Below, piece by piece: positions 40,801-52,330 of a DNA stretch of 64,000 nt. Source of the stretch: Palaemon carinicauda. Its lineage: Eukaryota > Arthropoda > Malacostraca > Decapoda > Palaemonidae. Position numbers and translations under genes: made by a program. Each line of letters begins with the position of its first letter. Positions within the stretch are counted from its first letter, which is position 1. A model generated the notes under the pieces. That model did no database searches and was not told the DNA's origin. It was given only the letters and a program-made list of their open reading frames with translations. The stretch covers positions 47,936,687 to 48,000,686 of the forward strand of contig NC_090768.1 of NCBI RefSeq assembly GCF_036898095.1, given 5' to 3'.

Positions 40801-43610
40801 TGTCCCTTTGCTGACCCCATCACAAAGGAGTTTACAAATACTGTACTGGATACTTGATCGGTGGAGGGAGAGATGAGATGAATGGGAAGCAGTATCCAGA
40901 ACGAATCACAGATACCGTCCAAAGATTGGCACGAGCTGCATCCACCTGAACCAGCAGCTTTGTAGGTATCCCTTCACTGGTGAACAGGCAGGGGGATCAC
41001 CTAAGGAAAGGGCATTTTAGGCAACACCTCTCCTTTCGCTGCCATCTTCTCTCTTGAGGGGCTGGAGATCTGTAAGGCTGCGATGTCAAGGCTCTATGAA
41101 GGTGGGAGTCCTAGTTGGACTTCCTCCTACATAACTTATAGTACCTCCTCTGGTTGACACCCGAAGGTTGGAGAAGTTTGACGAACGAGCCTGACCGGTA
41201 TGAACAGAGTAGTCTGCAAGCTGAGAGGCGAACTTACGTCGAGCAGACCTCAACCCCCGGGACCAGGGTAGAGCTGCACTGCACTTCGGAGGCTTTTGGG
41301 TGCCTAAGACACAGTCTGGGACCGTGTCTTTACCTTCTTGCGAGGCTGTCTCAGGGTCTGGTAACCCGTTAAGGGCCCCCATGATGGTCAGAACCTGCTA
41401 AAAGGCATATTCTGAATCCCTCTGGCCATCGTCTCAAGCTGGGCTGGCAGCGAAGGTGAAACAGTGTTCTCTTCCCAGGGTCTTTCCATCGGCGACGGGA
41501 GGGAAGAGTCCAAAACTGATTCCTTTCTCTCTGAGCCTCTCGAGTCGGCGGGTGAGACAATGGTGGGCAGAGGCGATGATAGATCCACAGGGGGAACTAC
41601 TACCCTTGGAGCCCTGACAGGAGCCAGTTTGACCCTTGATGATGGAAGCTTGTCCAGAGTTTCCTCTTCCTCTTTAGGGGAGAAGTCGTAGTCCATCCTC
41701 CTGCGGAGTTAGTCCCCAAGGAAACCCCAGGGGCTTCAGCCGGCCGCGAAGGGAACATCGGGACGAAGGCCTGTGATACAGCTTTAACAAAGGCGCTGAA
41801 CCACGGCTGCTTGCTCATCGAAGCGCTATTCGATAGTTACCCCAAAGGGATAGAGGTCGAAGGGTGCTTCTACAAAGTCTCCATTCCTGCACAGGAAGTT
41901 TCGGGATTCTAAACCCCTGAAAACTTGCCCCTTTCCTCCTTCTCAGGCAGTCGCACTTTTATGCGTTAGCAGGAAAGGGAATGGGGCGATGATGAACGAT
42001 CGTTGACCACCTGACCCTTTCTAGTGGCTACAACCACAACCTTTGGTAGCTGTAGTTGGCGATCCTCGCTTGCATGAGGATATACCCTGATCTTAGTAAT
42101 CGTATGCTGTGTGACTGACAGCCGCTGACCCGTTGAGGAATAACAAGAAACCTCCTGCTCTAAAAGTGCTGTGATCACTGACGTGAAGCCTAGTAAATCG
42201 ATGATTGTTGAAAGGGAGAGTGCCAGCGTCGATGAGCGATACCGCGAAAAATGAGGGGTCGATTACTACCGCTTAAAAGAGAGGCCGTGCAGTGTGTCAA
42301 CAACTCTCGAAGAGGTGATTCATGAATCGCTGGACGTGAAGGCTGAGCGATTCACGAACTGGTGGGTGATTGTGTTCCGAAGGAGAGCGACGCATTAGAT
42401 TGAAAACGCTCCGAGCAACAGCCAAACGCTTGTTGAGCGATCAATTCACGAGACGGTGGCAGTCTACGCGAAGCGTGAGATGCTGTGGAGAACGCTGTCG
42501 GGTAGGAGATCACTGACTAGGGGACGATTTTCAAGGTGGTGGATAAGCAGGTGATTCTCGAGCTCCCAGCGATTCTCACATAGCAGACGACTCACAAGAA
42601 GTCGAACGAGTAGATGGTTCACAAGTTGTCAGTTGTCCATGATGACCAGGCGCTTTACGAGCTGATGGAAGCATCAGCGATTCACGCTCTGCATGTTGAT
42701 GGTGAGCCTGTCAAGCAGGTGGGTGTCTAGCAGATACCTGGTGTGATGGAGAACGTAGCTGACAAAGTGAGGAGACACAGACTTGGGAGGAAAGTGTGGA
42801 CGATCCCTCACAGGGGATGAATTTACGAGATTGAACGAGCAGGCAATTGTCAAACTGCAAGAAATTCTCGGGTAGCAGGCGATTTACGAGAGGTTAAATA
42901 AGCAGGCGGTTCACAATCCGTCAGCTGTACGTGATGGCTAGGCGATCTACGAGCTGACAGGGCAGTGGGAAATTCTCGCGTTGAAGGTCGATGCTTAACC
43001 TGATAAGCAGGTGAACATCGAGCAGATGCCTGACGAGACGGAAAACGCTGCAAATGAACTGCTGCTGGAAGCTCCGGCGGAGAAATGTGACCCTAGCGAG
43101 GCGACATATACTCAGGAGAATGAGAATGATCCCTTACGGGGAACGAATGAACCGAAGTTCGTTGAAGAAAGGCCAATGACGGAAGCGAAGGTCGGGAACC
43201 AAAAGAGGTTTTTCCGAAGAGGAAGACAGCGGAGGTGAGCATGTGAAGACGTCTCTTCGCCGATGGAGCAGGAGCACCCTGAAGGCAAAGAGGAGGACAG
43301 ACACGGCCAGGTCTAACGCCAACAACCCGACGTCGAGCAGCAACAATTGGATCAGCAAGCTAACCATCAGCAGGCCTCCGAGGAAGAGTCTCTTAGAGTG
43401 CCCCTTCACGAGAAAGGGGAACCCTGGCAGGAGAGACAGATGATGATGAAGGGAAGTTCTCCCTCGCAAGGGAGAAACAGAGCCCAACACCTGAGGAGGA
43501 AAACTCTCCCTCGGAAGGGAAAGTAATCCAACCCCTGGAAGTGTATCTCCAGGCAGCACTCTACTTCCCATCTATAAGCCTTGTACAAGTTGAAGGTCTG
43601 CATCGAGCGC
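40800..43610 (-). pseudogene. DIRS-C gag-like region
   Basis: Fragments of open frame on the minus strand: 41086-41382, 41388-41696 (Pro/Ser-rich, ending PSLPAQLETMARGIQNMPF), 41600-41818 (KQPWFSAFVKAVSQAFVPMF) and 43134-43571. Between 42200 and 43060 lies a low-complexity Arg/Ser/Pro region. Assignment to gag is by position upstream of RT and composition only. Confidence 0.5.
42200..43060 (-). repeat. Degenerate repeats encoding Arg/Ser-rich sequence
   Basis: Plus-strand words GATTCACGAG, GCAGGCGATT and GAGCTGA recur irregularly. The minus-strand frame at 42850-43053 reads SRQASARCSPAYQ ... STREFPTALSARRSPSHH ... SRKSPATREF, an SR/RSP pattern. It occupies the same place in this DIRS-C copy as the charged heptads do in the copy to the left. 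Confidence 0.6.
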
Positions 43611-44620
43611 TAGCTGAGAAAAAATAGCCGGAGCTAGTTCCTCGACGTTAGCACGTTGATCAGGAGCTGCCACAGGTGCAGGAGATCAGGAAAGTGATGG
43701 CGCAGTGATAGCATATTCCCCAGGAACGAAAGGCACTGCTCTTCTAGTCGGGTACCATAGCCCAATGAAGAAGAACGGCATCGATACCTGAGGAAAAATA
43801 AAACATTATGTGATAAAAAACTTCCTTGGGAAGAGCACCTAGTCCGCGGACGGGAAAGGTGTCCACTGAGAGAACAAAAACAAATTAATGACTGCGCACT
43901 CCCTTGCCCAAGCTACATCAACGAGAGAAGGAGAGTGAAAGCGTAAAAAAACTGTAACAAAACAAGAATTACAATTAATTAATTAAGCAGAGAAAAATAA
44001 CTACTCGAGAGAAACCCAACCCTCCAGTGGTAAGGGGTTCTCCGCAGACACAAAGCTGAAAAGTTAAATTACAAGTTATAATTTTACTTAATTAATGAAG
44101 AAAACCCTTTAAGAAGCGCAACCTCATCCGCGAACAGGAAAGGTGTAACCCCCCCCCCCAGGGAGAATCCTGCTGGCCGCTCATGAGTGAGCAGCGATGA
44201 CCTTCAGAAAGAGCAAGACCGAAGTCAAGCTCCAAAAGGGCCGCACTGCCTTCCCCCAGCAGATTACTAATAAGAACACATAGAAGGGAAGGCGACTATA
44301 ACAGCCGAACGGAGGAGTATCCAAACAATGATGATTTCCCTGCGGCGGCGGCCGGGTTGCACGGAAGGCCATCTGCTAACGGGATGAGCGAAGACCAAGG
44401 GAGAAAGGTCGGAAGGAAAGGTTCTCCGTCCTTGAGAACCTGCCATACTATGCCGTCACACACACAACACATACAATGAAAGAAAATGTACAACATATAC
44501 ATAAAAACAATCAGCATGTTTTCATGTATACTGTACCTGTATTGAAGAAAAAAGTTAAAAAGACAAGATTAATGGCAGTCCAAAATAGGCGAGGAGGAAG
44601 AGCAGTAACAACCACACTCC
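43611..44620. other. DIRS-C leader
   Basis: Purine-rich and non-coding, with a C10 run near 44150. No splice signal stood out. It leads to the left terminal region at 44.62-44.81 kb. Confidence 0.4.
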
Positions 44621-44812
44621 ATTAGAGCCAAAAGAAAAGTGAGCTCAATCATAAGTGTGTAAGTGGGAGGGGTAGTGAGCTACCCCCTACCTCCCGCTAA
44701 CTGGCAGGATGGGTAGTTGACCCTCGCTAAATTTTAATGGCTCATCCTTTCAGCTTCGCCGAAAGTAATACCCCTATAAATAGCGTTGGGTTTGTATTCC
44801 TGTTATGGAACA

Positions 44813-45620
44813 ACCAACATATTTATAAACATGACACTAATACAATAGCCTCCCACTGATTGCTTGAGTGAGTGTAATAGAACATTTCTTATACCGATCA
44901 ACTAGCAAATGAATTTTAAGAGTATGGACTTTTCCCTGGATAAAAAGTTCTTAACAACTATTAGTGCTATCATTCTTTACATATAAATAGGAAGCCACAA
45001 AAAGCAGAAATAACTTTCATTACCCATACAATGACTATAAAACAGCAATGTGGTCGAAGTCAAACCAGTGTGGGATTAAATTTTTATCAGATGGCTATCC
45101 GCACACAATAATCAAGATCTTGGCAAACCGGGTTTCAGAAGTTCTAGGTAAGACATCTTAACAAATGGGGTTTGGGAAATTAGAAAAGAAGCAGAATAGT
45201 AGAGTGATACTGTCAACAACAAACACAGATCATATCAGTCATCATAATTACACTTACCTTCACCCCTAGTTTAACTGCATAAAAATTTCACATACGGCAC
45301 ATACCTGAAAAGATAAAATTAATGGTAAAAATATTGACTTGCAACATAAGGTCACTGTCTATACTATACAGAAACATAAATCACATGTTCCTAAACTATT
45401 TGCAGCAATCCCACAGTGATTAATGAATATAAAGTCATTAATATTTTACTTTGAATTTACAGTATATGGTAAAAATAAATGGATGTAGGAAACTAAACTA
45501 AAGCTCACTGGTCACCGGATAACATGAAAAACTAAACTATCCTAGGAAGTCAACTTGTGTCATGGTCCCCTCTACTTAAAAGATATTCCTATCTCTTCCA
45601 AAATACTACAAATTTTAAAT
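44813..45620. other. Unassigned AT-rich stretch
   Basis: No gene, repeat or RNA signal seen. Confidence 0.5.
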
Positions 45621-45925
45621 AATTTGTATTTTTCCAAGCTATACTGTACAAACCCAAGTCATTTATATGGGGTTACTTTTAGTTTCATTTTCTAGGCAAC
45701 TGCTAAACATGACGTGCTACACTTGCTTCAAGAGCTTAAACACAACACTCTACTGGTCAAAGACTTGAGGGGTACTTAAGAAGGGACCTTTGATATATGA
45801 CTTAGGTTTGTATAGCTAAAAGAAATACATATATAAAACTTGTAGTTTATTCCTACATAGATACAAACTCCTGAGTAATTTATATGGGGAGTCTTCCTTA
45901 AGTGGGAGGAAGTCTCGGTGAAAGT
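45621..45925 (-). repeat. DIRS-D 3' terminal/ICR-like block, copy 1
   Basis: Contains three related arms: AATTTGTATTTTTCCAAGCT ... CATTTATATGGGG at 45621-45672, its reverse complement at about 45792-45840 (GACTTAGGTTTGTATAGCT), and a third direct arm at about 45848-45893 ending ATTTATATGGGGAG. A homologous block lies at 54120-54480 in the same orientation. Arms of this kind fit a DIRS right end plus ICR. Confidence 0.65.
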
Positions 45926-46281
45926 AGGATGTCTGCCCTTCTCTCTAAAGATACAATTACTCGAGCAATAGCAAGAGATCAAAGTGAATTATTTGTGAAG
46001 TGTAGCAAACTCATAAAGAGGTAATTCAATTCTAGAGCTTTGCCGAGGTGAATTGATATGAATATCAAGTGTTGTATATTTTCAATATTTCCACTCTATC
46101 ATCTAATATATCAACCAGTACACAATTCAAGGTATTCTTACTTGCATTACAGTGGATTCCAAGTGAAGGCTTCAAGTCCAATCAAGATTCCCATCCACCT
46201 CAATACTTATTATATACACTTATAATGCAGAGAATAAATACCTGGCATGAGGACAGTTACTTGTGACCTTAAAGCTTCAAG

Positions 46282-46565
46282 TTAGACTATTTGTTGTACA
46301 GCAACAATAGGGCCGACAGAAAAGGTGTCTAAAGACCTGTGTGTGCAATCTCTAAAGTAATGGTTAATAAAAGTGTTTTGTCTCTTCCAAGTTCCAACTT
46401 TTAGAACTTGTGCTACAGAGTAGTTCTTGCAGAATGCTAGGGTTGCAGCAAGCCCATGTATATGTATATCATGTGCTCGAGGGGGACCCTTGGAGACACT
46501 TTACCAGAGGATTTATAAGCTTTAATAGTTTCTTTCAACCAGAAAGAAACAGTTACTACAGTAGC
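46282..46565 (-). pseudogene. DIRS-D tyrosine recombinase, C-terminal part
   Basis: Reads VSFWLKETIKAYKSSGKVSP, then AHDIHIHGLAATLAFCKNY, SVAQVLKVGTWKRQNTFIN, HYFRDCTHRSLDTFSVGP and a stop at 46282-46284. The nucleophile Tyr and Trp are kept. In the HxxR box the Arg is replaced: a 6-base duplication (ATACAT twice, around 46457-46470) gives HDIHIHG. The rest of the gene is 2.4 kb away at 49067-49520. Confidence 0.82.
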
Positions 46566-47193
46566 TCATGGTGGTTTTGTATGCAATTGTATATCCACAG
46601 CTAAACTCTTCAGGAATCCATTAATTGAGGATCCAGTAACAATATTTTCTTGGTAACATATTTCCCACTGACAGCAAACAGGAGAAATGGCCACCTTCCT
46701 TTTGGTCGATGTACTGCCATCCGCCATGGCTTTATCTCCGTAACTGTTGGTAATAGGAGGTTGCCTGATCAATCAAAATGGTCAGAATGGCCACATTATG
46801 GGGCTTCGTAATGCCTGTTTTTCCTTTTTTCAGAAATATCTATTTAAATATTTAGATATTTCACTACATCCGCAAAAAAAAAAATAATTATAGGCAAAAT
46901 TACTTTATTTTCATTTTCACAAGGTTATGGATCATCAGGTAGTGTTTCCAGATGTTAAACAATTATATACAGAAATTACATGCCAGGCCTTAAACTGCAT
47001 CAAATACATTTTTAAATCTGTAACAGCAGGACTTTTACATATGGTATTGGTATTTTGCATGGGGTATGGTTATGACATGTATACTGTATATGACTTTGGT
47101 GTTAGGGGGAGGCGATAATTATTTGTATTTCTACACCTTTTGTTTTTACTACAGCCACAATACGTGTTGATTTTATGATCCTTTCTCTGCAAC

Positions 47194-47671
47194 TCATACA
47201 TATTGCTGGACATCTGCATAGAGGGGGCATGTATTTATGCCTGCATCATATGTTGTTTCATACACATATTGAAGTATATCTGGTTTGGTGACTGCAGGAG
47301 TTGGGATTTGTAAACTCAACTTAGCCTTCAGATAAGCTCGTTTGATATATTCTTGTTGATGAACAGTACACAAACTTGTTGAAATCCAGTTCTTTCTTCG
47401 TGTTGGGGTACTGTTTTCATTGATATTCATTTGAAATAGAACAGTCAGTCTTCTTTAATCCAGGTACAAGAAATTGTTTAGCATTGTTTGTCATCTGTGG
47501 TGAGAGTACGTCTACAACCACCTCTTCTATAGAGAGATCCATGGATGCTTTTAGACTAGATACCTTTGAACTTGCCTTGCTAGTGCTGTCGCAACCACCG
47601 AGATCACGAATGGGTTGGAGGCACAACACCAAACCATAATCCAGTTGATCAACCAACACGTGAACTGGCAT
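47194..47671 (-). pseudogene. Unidentified protein fragment
   Basis: Two overlapping frames (47671-47417 and 47430-47194) probably form one protein with a shift near 47420: LDYGLVLCLQPIRDLGGCDS, MDLSIEEVVVDVLSPQMTNN, RKNWISTSLCTVHQQEYIKR, LQIPTPAVTKPDILQYVYET, YDAGINTCPLYADVQQYV. Its composition is that of a real protein, not noise. I do not recognise the family. It lies inside the segment that splits DIRS-D YR. Confidence 0.4.
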
Positions 47672-48030
47672 AATTTTCTTGGTCTTCGGTTACCAACCTT
47701 CACGGGTAGCATTCGTTATTACCAGGTGCTTTTGAAGCGGGAGATTAGGATGACAAATATATGTGTCAGGTTAATCAATCAAGACTGATTGTACATCATT
47801 GATATTGAACCTGATTCTATCATCAGCTGTTGGCTGTTTGAGAGCTTTGTGATATAAATTTTAGTGCCAACTAAGTTTTATGAATTCATCCCTACATACT
47901 CCTCTCAAGATTTCATTGTCCGACTTGATATTCTACAGCATGTACTTGAATAAATACTGTTGCTACTGAACTTTATTTAACATAGAGCTCCAGAACATTG
48001 CAAGATCAACACAGTTTCTGATTGTCAGAC

Positions 48031-48411
48031 CTAAAGGTCATAGTGACTTGTTCTGGATGAACTTCTCTTTGTTCCAATTTTTTGATAAATTTTTTCTATA
48101 AACATAAATAATAATGTCTCTTCATCGATAGTTTTCACCAAAGTACCAGAAGTCATCTGAGTATCAGTCTTTATATTCTTCATCTCCTGTGGAAGTTGAC
48201 TGACCAGTTCCCTCTTTATGAAAGCTTTATTGAACTTCATCAATTTGATGTCACACTTACAATCATTTGTCAGGAAGGGGGATGTGCTGATCAATTCATA
48301 CTTCAGGAGTTCTAGTATGCTATACCCTCTTCCTCTAGCAGCATTCCTCTTCAACATGGATTTCTTTGTTGTTAACCGAGTCGAAATACATTTAAACAAA
48401 GAGTTTTGCAT
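48031..48411 (-). CDS. Unidentified 126-codon frame
   Basis: Basic, Lys/Thr-rich (RLTTKKSMLKRN, LLKYELISTSPFLTNDCKCD, ELVSQLPQEMKNIKTDTQMT). No motif recognised. It may belong to the same inserted unit as 47194-47671. Could be chance or a remnant; confidence is low. Confidence 0.25.
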   Translation of the reverse strand: MQNSLFKCISTRLTTKKSMLKRNAARGRGYSILELLKYELISTSPFLTNDCKCDIKLMKFNKAFIKRELVSQLPQEMKNIKTDTQMTSGTLVKTIDEETLLFMFIEKIYQKIGTKRSSSRTSHYDL

Positions 48412-48989
48412 TTGGGTGGAATTGTATCATGTGGGAGTTTCTCATCCTGTAATCTGGTTTTAACAAAATATTGTTAACTTTTCAACAATTTTCAGACATT
48501 AGAGTAATCTGTCAACAGCCTTTTGGTTACTTTAGCTCTAGTAAAGATTTCCTGAAGCCTGATTCCAGCTCTGAATGGATAGTTGACTGATTTTTTGTAC
48601 TCCAAAAACATCTTTCCACAATCATGACTAGTCTTCAGAAAACTTGGGACTGAATTCATGGTGTAGGCTCAGTTTATTATCTTCCGTGTCTCTCAAGTTA
48701 CACCATTCCAGTAATTGTACCATATGAAGATCTTTCATCTTTCTTGTGCTTTGGGAGATCCCATAAGGCTACTGCTTTTCTCTGTCTAGTCATCTCAATG
48801 ATTCCTTCAGCATCCTTGGTAGGTTTACTGTCATTGTCTAGCTATTTTGATCTTGACAAGTTGTGGACAATTTGTGTCAAGATACAATGTTTTATTTCTT
48901 CCTGGACTTACGCAATAATGCATAAACTGAAACATTGTACCAAATTTCAAGAACGATTCATCTGTATGGGCGTTACTAGTATTTAGAAA

Positions 48990-49067
48990 TACAGTAATGT
49001 CTCACAACACAAAATTAATTCGTTCTAGAGTTACTTTCGTAAAGTGATATTTTTCACGTTGTGAGTC
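48990..49067. repeat. Tigger-like terminal fragment in the DIRS-D recombinase
   Basis: TACAGTAATGTCTCACAACA, then TTAATTCGTTCTAGAG, CTTTCGTAAAGTGATAT and CGTTGTGAGTC. Only about 78 bases; DIRS YR coding sequence resumes immediately to the right. Confidence 0.75.
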
Positions 49068-49520
49068 TGCTCTTACAGGATATAGTGACATGTCATCCGG
49101 ATTATCAGTTAGCTCTTTGAGAGACAAGATTGTGAAAGAGTCAAATATGAGAACATGATGGGTTTTGGCCACAAATTTAGGAAAAAAACAAGACAAAGCT
49201 CTCCACCCTCTGGAGTATGACAAAAGATGAGATAGATCGTTAGATCGTGGAATTCACTCACTCTCTTGGCTAAAGTCAAAACAAAGAAGACAGTCTTTAA
49301 GTTAAGATCTCTGTCTAAGGCTTTATGCAGAAGTTTGTACAGGACTTCCTTCAAGAGCCATAAGATCTTAATCACAACCCAGGAAGTGGGTTTTAGTTCT
49401 AAAGGTGGGCAAGATTACTCAAAACTCCTAACCAGAATTGAGAGTTCCCAATAGTTGGAGAGATCCAGTCCTTTAATTTGAATACTTGGCTCAAAGCTGA
49501 GCGATAGCCTTTAACCAGTG
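49067..49520 (-). pseudogene. DIRS-D tyrosine recombinase, central part
   Basis: Reads LKTVFFVLTLAKRVSEFHDL (box I Arg intact, about 49255-49280), CHTPEGGELCLVFF, KPIMFSYLTLSQSC and, after a shift, LTDNPDDMSLYPVRADS. The frame is cut at 49067 by the Tigger-like fragment. Confidence 0.78.
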
Positions 49521-49779
49521 ACTGAAAGGGCCTTCTTGTTCCTATGGAACATCAAAAAGTCTACAATCAGAGGAATACTGGCTTTGAGTGGAGTAATAAT
49601 CCCATTACGACACCAAGCACAGAAGATTTTCCACTTTGCCCAGTAAACTACTGCGAAAGACTTTTGGAGATATCAGGAAAGCTGCTTCGCAAGTTGGTCT
49701 TGAAAATCACTTCTTTCAGAGACGCTAAATAGTTTCCAGCCATGAAGGGACAGGATAAGAACTGCGTCGTGGAATTTTC

Positions 49780-51250
49780 TTGAGTAAAGTTAGCATAGCA
49801 GGTTTGGCAATTCTGGAAATTTTCTTGGTATTTCTGTGAGAAGTTCTAGCAAGTCTGAATACCACTCTGCTAATGGAAACTTTGGAGCCACTAGCTTACT
49901 CTGACTCCCTTGGATATTCTGACACTGTGCAGTGCCTGACGAATCAGACAGAACAGTGGGAAGGTGTAAAAGTCTAGACCATCCCATGGGTGTTGAAATG
50001 TCTTCCATCACTGCAGCTTGGTCTGGGACTGGAGAGCAATACACCGGGAGTTTGTGATTCAGGTGAGTGGTGAGTATGTCCAGAGACAGAGAACCCCACA
50101 GTCACAAATCTCTTCGCCACTAGAGGAAGCAAAAGCCATTCTGAACCAATTGCCGTCCCTCAACAGCTCAGATGGTCTGCAATGAAGTTCCTCTTCCCTG
50201 GAATAAACCTCACCAAGAGATTGCCTGGGACTGTGTCCACTTGATTATCTCTACTGCTAGATTGTATAGCAGGAGAGAGGCTGCACCTCCTTGTTTGGAG
50301 ATGTAGGTCACCACCATGGAGTTGTTGCTCATCAACACCACGGAGTGACCTTTCAGAGTCTTTGAGAAGTGAAGTAATACTAGTTACACTGCTTTCATTT
50401 CCATGAAGTTCATGTGAAAGGTCTGTAAAAGTTCACTGCACTGAGCCCAGATGCAACCTCCCCAGAGGGACGAGTTTCTCTAATGAGGAGAGATGGTATA
50501 GTAGCATCTCCAAAGTCAGGGCAGGAAGGAGGTTTCCTTTAAAAAAGGCTTTTGCCAACATTCTGAATCTTGATATTCAGTCAGCTGAAGGAAAGGCTTT
50601 GACTTGGACTGAGGCTATGTCCATGCCTAGATACCTGATGGACTGCTGGGGGACAAGGCTTGATGTCTGCAGGTTCACTTTGATTTCAAACTTCTTGCAC
50701 AGATCCAGTAGTAGGTTTTTGTGTTTCAACAAAAGAGCGTTGGTGTTTCCCTTTTGAACCTCATCCGTTATACAGAGTTCAAGAGGGAGAGGTCTATGAT
50801 GGGTCTCAAACCTCCCGTCAGCTTCTCTACCAGGAATAGATTGTTGAGGAAACCTGGAGAGTCATATAAACTTCTTTCCCTGCTCCTTTGTTTAGAAATT
50901 TGGAGATTTTCTCTATCAGAGTAGGTCTTCGGCTAATCCTTTCAAGTAGTATTGTTACAAGGACAGAGGAAGTGGACAGTCTATGGACGGTTTCCGGTAC
51001 CCTGAATGGAGAACTTCTACCGTCCAATAGTCAGCCCCTCAGTCCTGACACCTTTGCCAAGTGCTTTGTAGGCATACCCCCACTGGTGGTACGATGGGGG
51101 ACATGCCCTCCTTAGCAAGAACTTTTACGACCTCGCCCTTTTCGACCAGAGGAATGTCCTCTCTGACGAAAGGTGAGTCTAGGGTTCTGCCTTCTGGGTT
51201 GTTGTACATTTGTTGGAGGGAGAAATCGTCTCTATTGGGGGGCTGGCCTA
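49780..51250 (-). pseudogene. DIRS-D reverse transcriptase and methyltransferase-like remains
   Basis: At 49790-50044 a frame resembles the DIRS MT-like module: DQAAVMEDISTPMGWSRLLH, then LVAPKFPLAEWYSDLLELLT. At 50800-51000 RT is recognised by LVEKLTGGLRPIIDLSPLN, preceded by GADYWTVEVLHSGYRKPS near 50960-51060, a block common in DIRS RT N-termini. Between them RNase H can only be guessed. Many stops. The gag-like frame 51039-51299 lies upstream. Confidence 0.7.
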
Positions 51251-51299
51251 AAAAGCGAGTTCTTGGGTTGTTTCTGTGGAGTGCGCAAACTTGGTGCAA

Positions 51300-51850
51300 C
51301 TGCTCTGCTTAACATAGGGCTTTGTCCCAACCGTTCTGCCTTTTTAACGGGCTTCGCCACATCTGAGGACGAGAAAAGGGAGGGGAGTTGACTAGTTCTG
51401 AGTTCCTTAAAACTAAAGCATTTCTAGGGGACAGCTGCCTAAAGCATCTAGGTAAGACAGAATTGCATCTCTTAAGAACACAATTTCCCAAAAAGTAAGA
51501 CATTCTGATGAAGGAGGAACTCTATGGCTCTAGCACTAGATCTAGATAGTTTCTGAAACTATTCACAAACATGATCATTCTTTAGCTTCTGTGACACTGC
51601 AAAGCGAGAGAGCTGTCTGGATCAGTGGTCTATCCACCAGCTAGCACAGGTCACAAAATCATGGAAGGAAGATTGGGTAGTCTTTCCAAAAGTTCTGATG
51701 GGATGTGGCTAACCACATCCATGTCAATGGGAAGAGGACTCTGAAAGGTGCCAGAGTGAATATAAAAAACATCTCTGGTATGATAGAGGTAATGGTGGAA
51801 GCTTTGAAGATCTGCTAGCCTTCAGCAAGTTTTCTGCTGTGGAGATTTAA
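51300..51850 (-). other. Probable DIRS-D gag remains
   Basis: Short minus-strand frames only. Assigned by position; no motif. Confidence 0.3.
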
Positions 51851-51851
51851 G

Positions 51852-52330
51852 TACAGCAATGCTTCACAACACGAAATTAATTCGTTCTGGAGTGGCTTTC
51901 GTAAGGTGATATTATCGCGTTGTGAGTCACATTTCACATGCAAATTGCCTAATTCATTCCAAAACCTACAAAACACAGCATTAAATCTCATAATAAAGCT
52001 ACAGTATAACCACAATGAAATATTGTACAGCCAATAACATTCAATATACCTAAACTAAATTTCAATACCTGTAAAGTAAGTAGTTATTACAACATAATGT
52101 AATAATAAATGGAAAATAATGAAATACACACAGTACAATACTGTACATATACTAAATACACAGTTCCATATGTACTGTACTATTACAGTTACCCCTATTA
52201 TAGACTACAGCCACATTTTCTGTTGGCTGAACCAATTTCTCGGCCTGGATGGCAAATCTCTTTTTTAAAGTGAAACATTTTTTGTAAAGTGAGTCATAAG
52301 AATATTCGGATCTCATTTCGCAGCTTGAAA
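51852..52330. mobile_element. Tigger-like element end with flanking non-coding sequence
   Basis: Starts TACAGCAATGCTTCACAACA with the full ~77-bp terminal word series (AATTAATTCGTTCTGG, GGCTTTCGTAAGGTGATAT, CGCGTTGTGAGTC), followed by AT-rich sequence rich in TACAGT/ACTGTA words up to about 52190. The other end was not found. Confidence 0.6.

Larger units (their letters stand above)
39207..44812 (-). mobile_element. DIRS-C: YR retrotransposon with matching inverted ends, internally deleted
   Basis: The ends 39207-39252 and 44766-44812 are inverted repeats of about 46 bp (TTGGTTTGTATTCCAGTTACGG-like, in shorter matched pieces). Inside, on the minus strand: gag-like sequence, partial RT, YR. 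RNase H, MT and half of RT are deleted, giving 5.6 kb in total. The RT (DLSALNRFVKQT, RDLKDTYFQIPVH) belongs to a DIRS group clearly distinct from families A and B. Confidence 0.8.
46570..48989. mobile_element. Insertion splitting the DIRS-D recombinase
   Basis: A 2.4 kb segment unrelated to DIRS, inferred because YR coding sequence resumes on both sides. It holds minus-strand open frames of unknown nature and ends next to a Tigger-like terminal fragment at 48990-49067. I could not find a matching inverted end at 46570, so the type of insertion is open. Confidence 0.5.
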
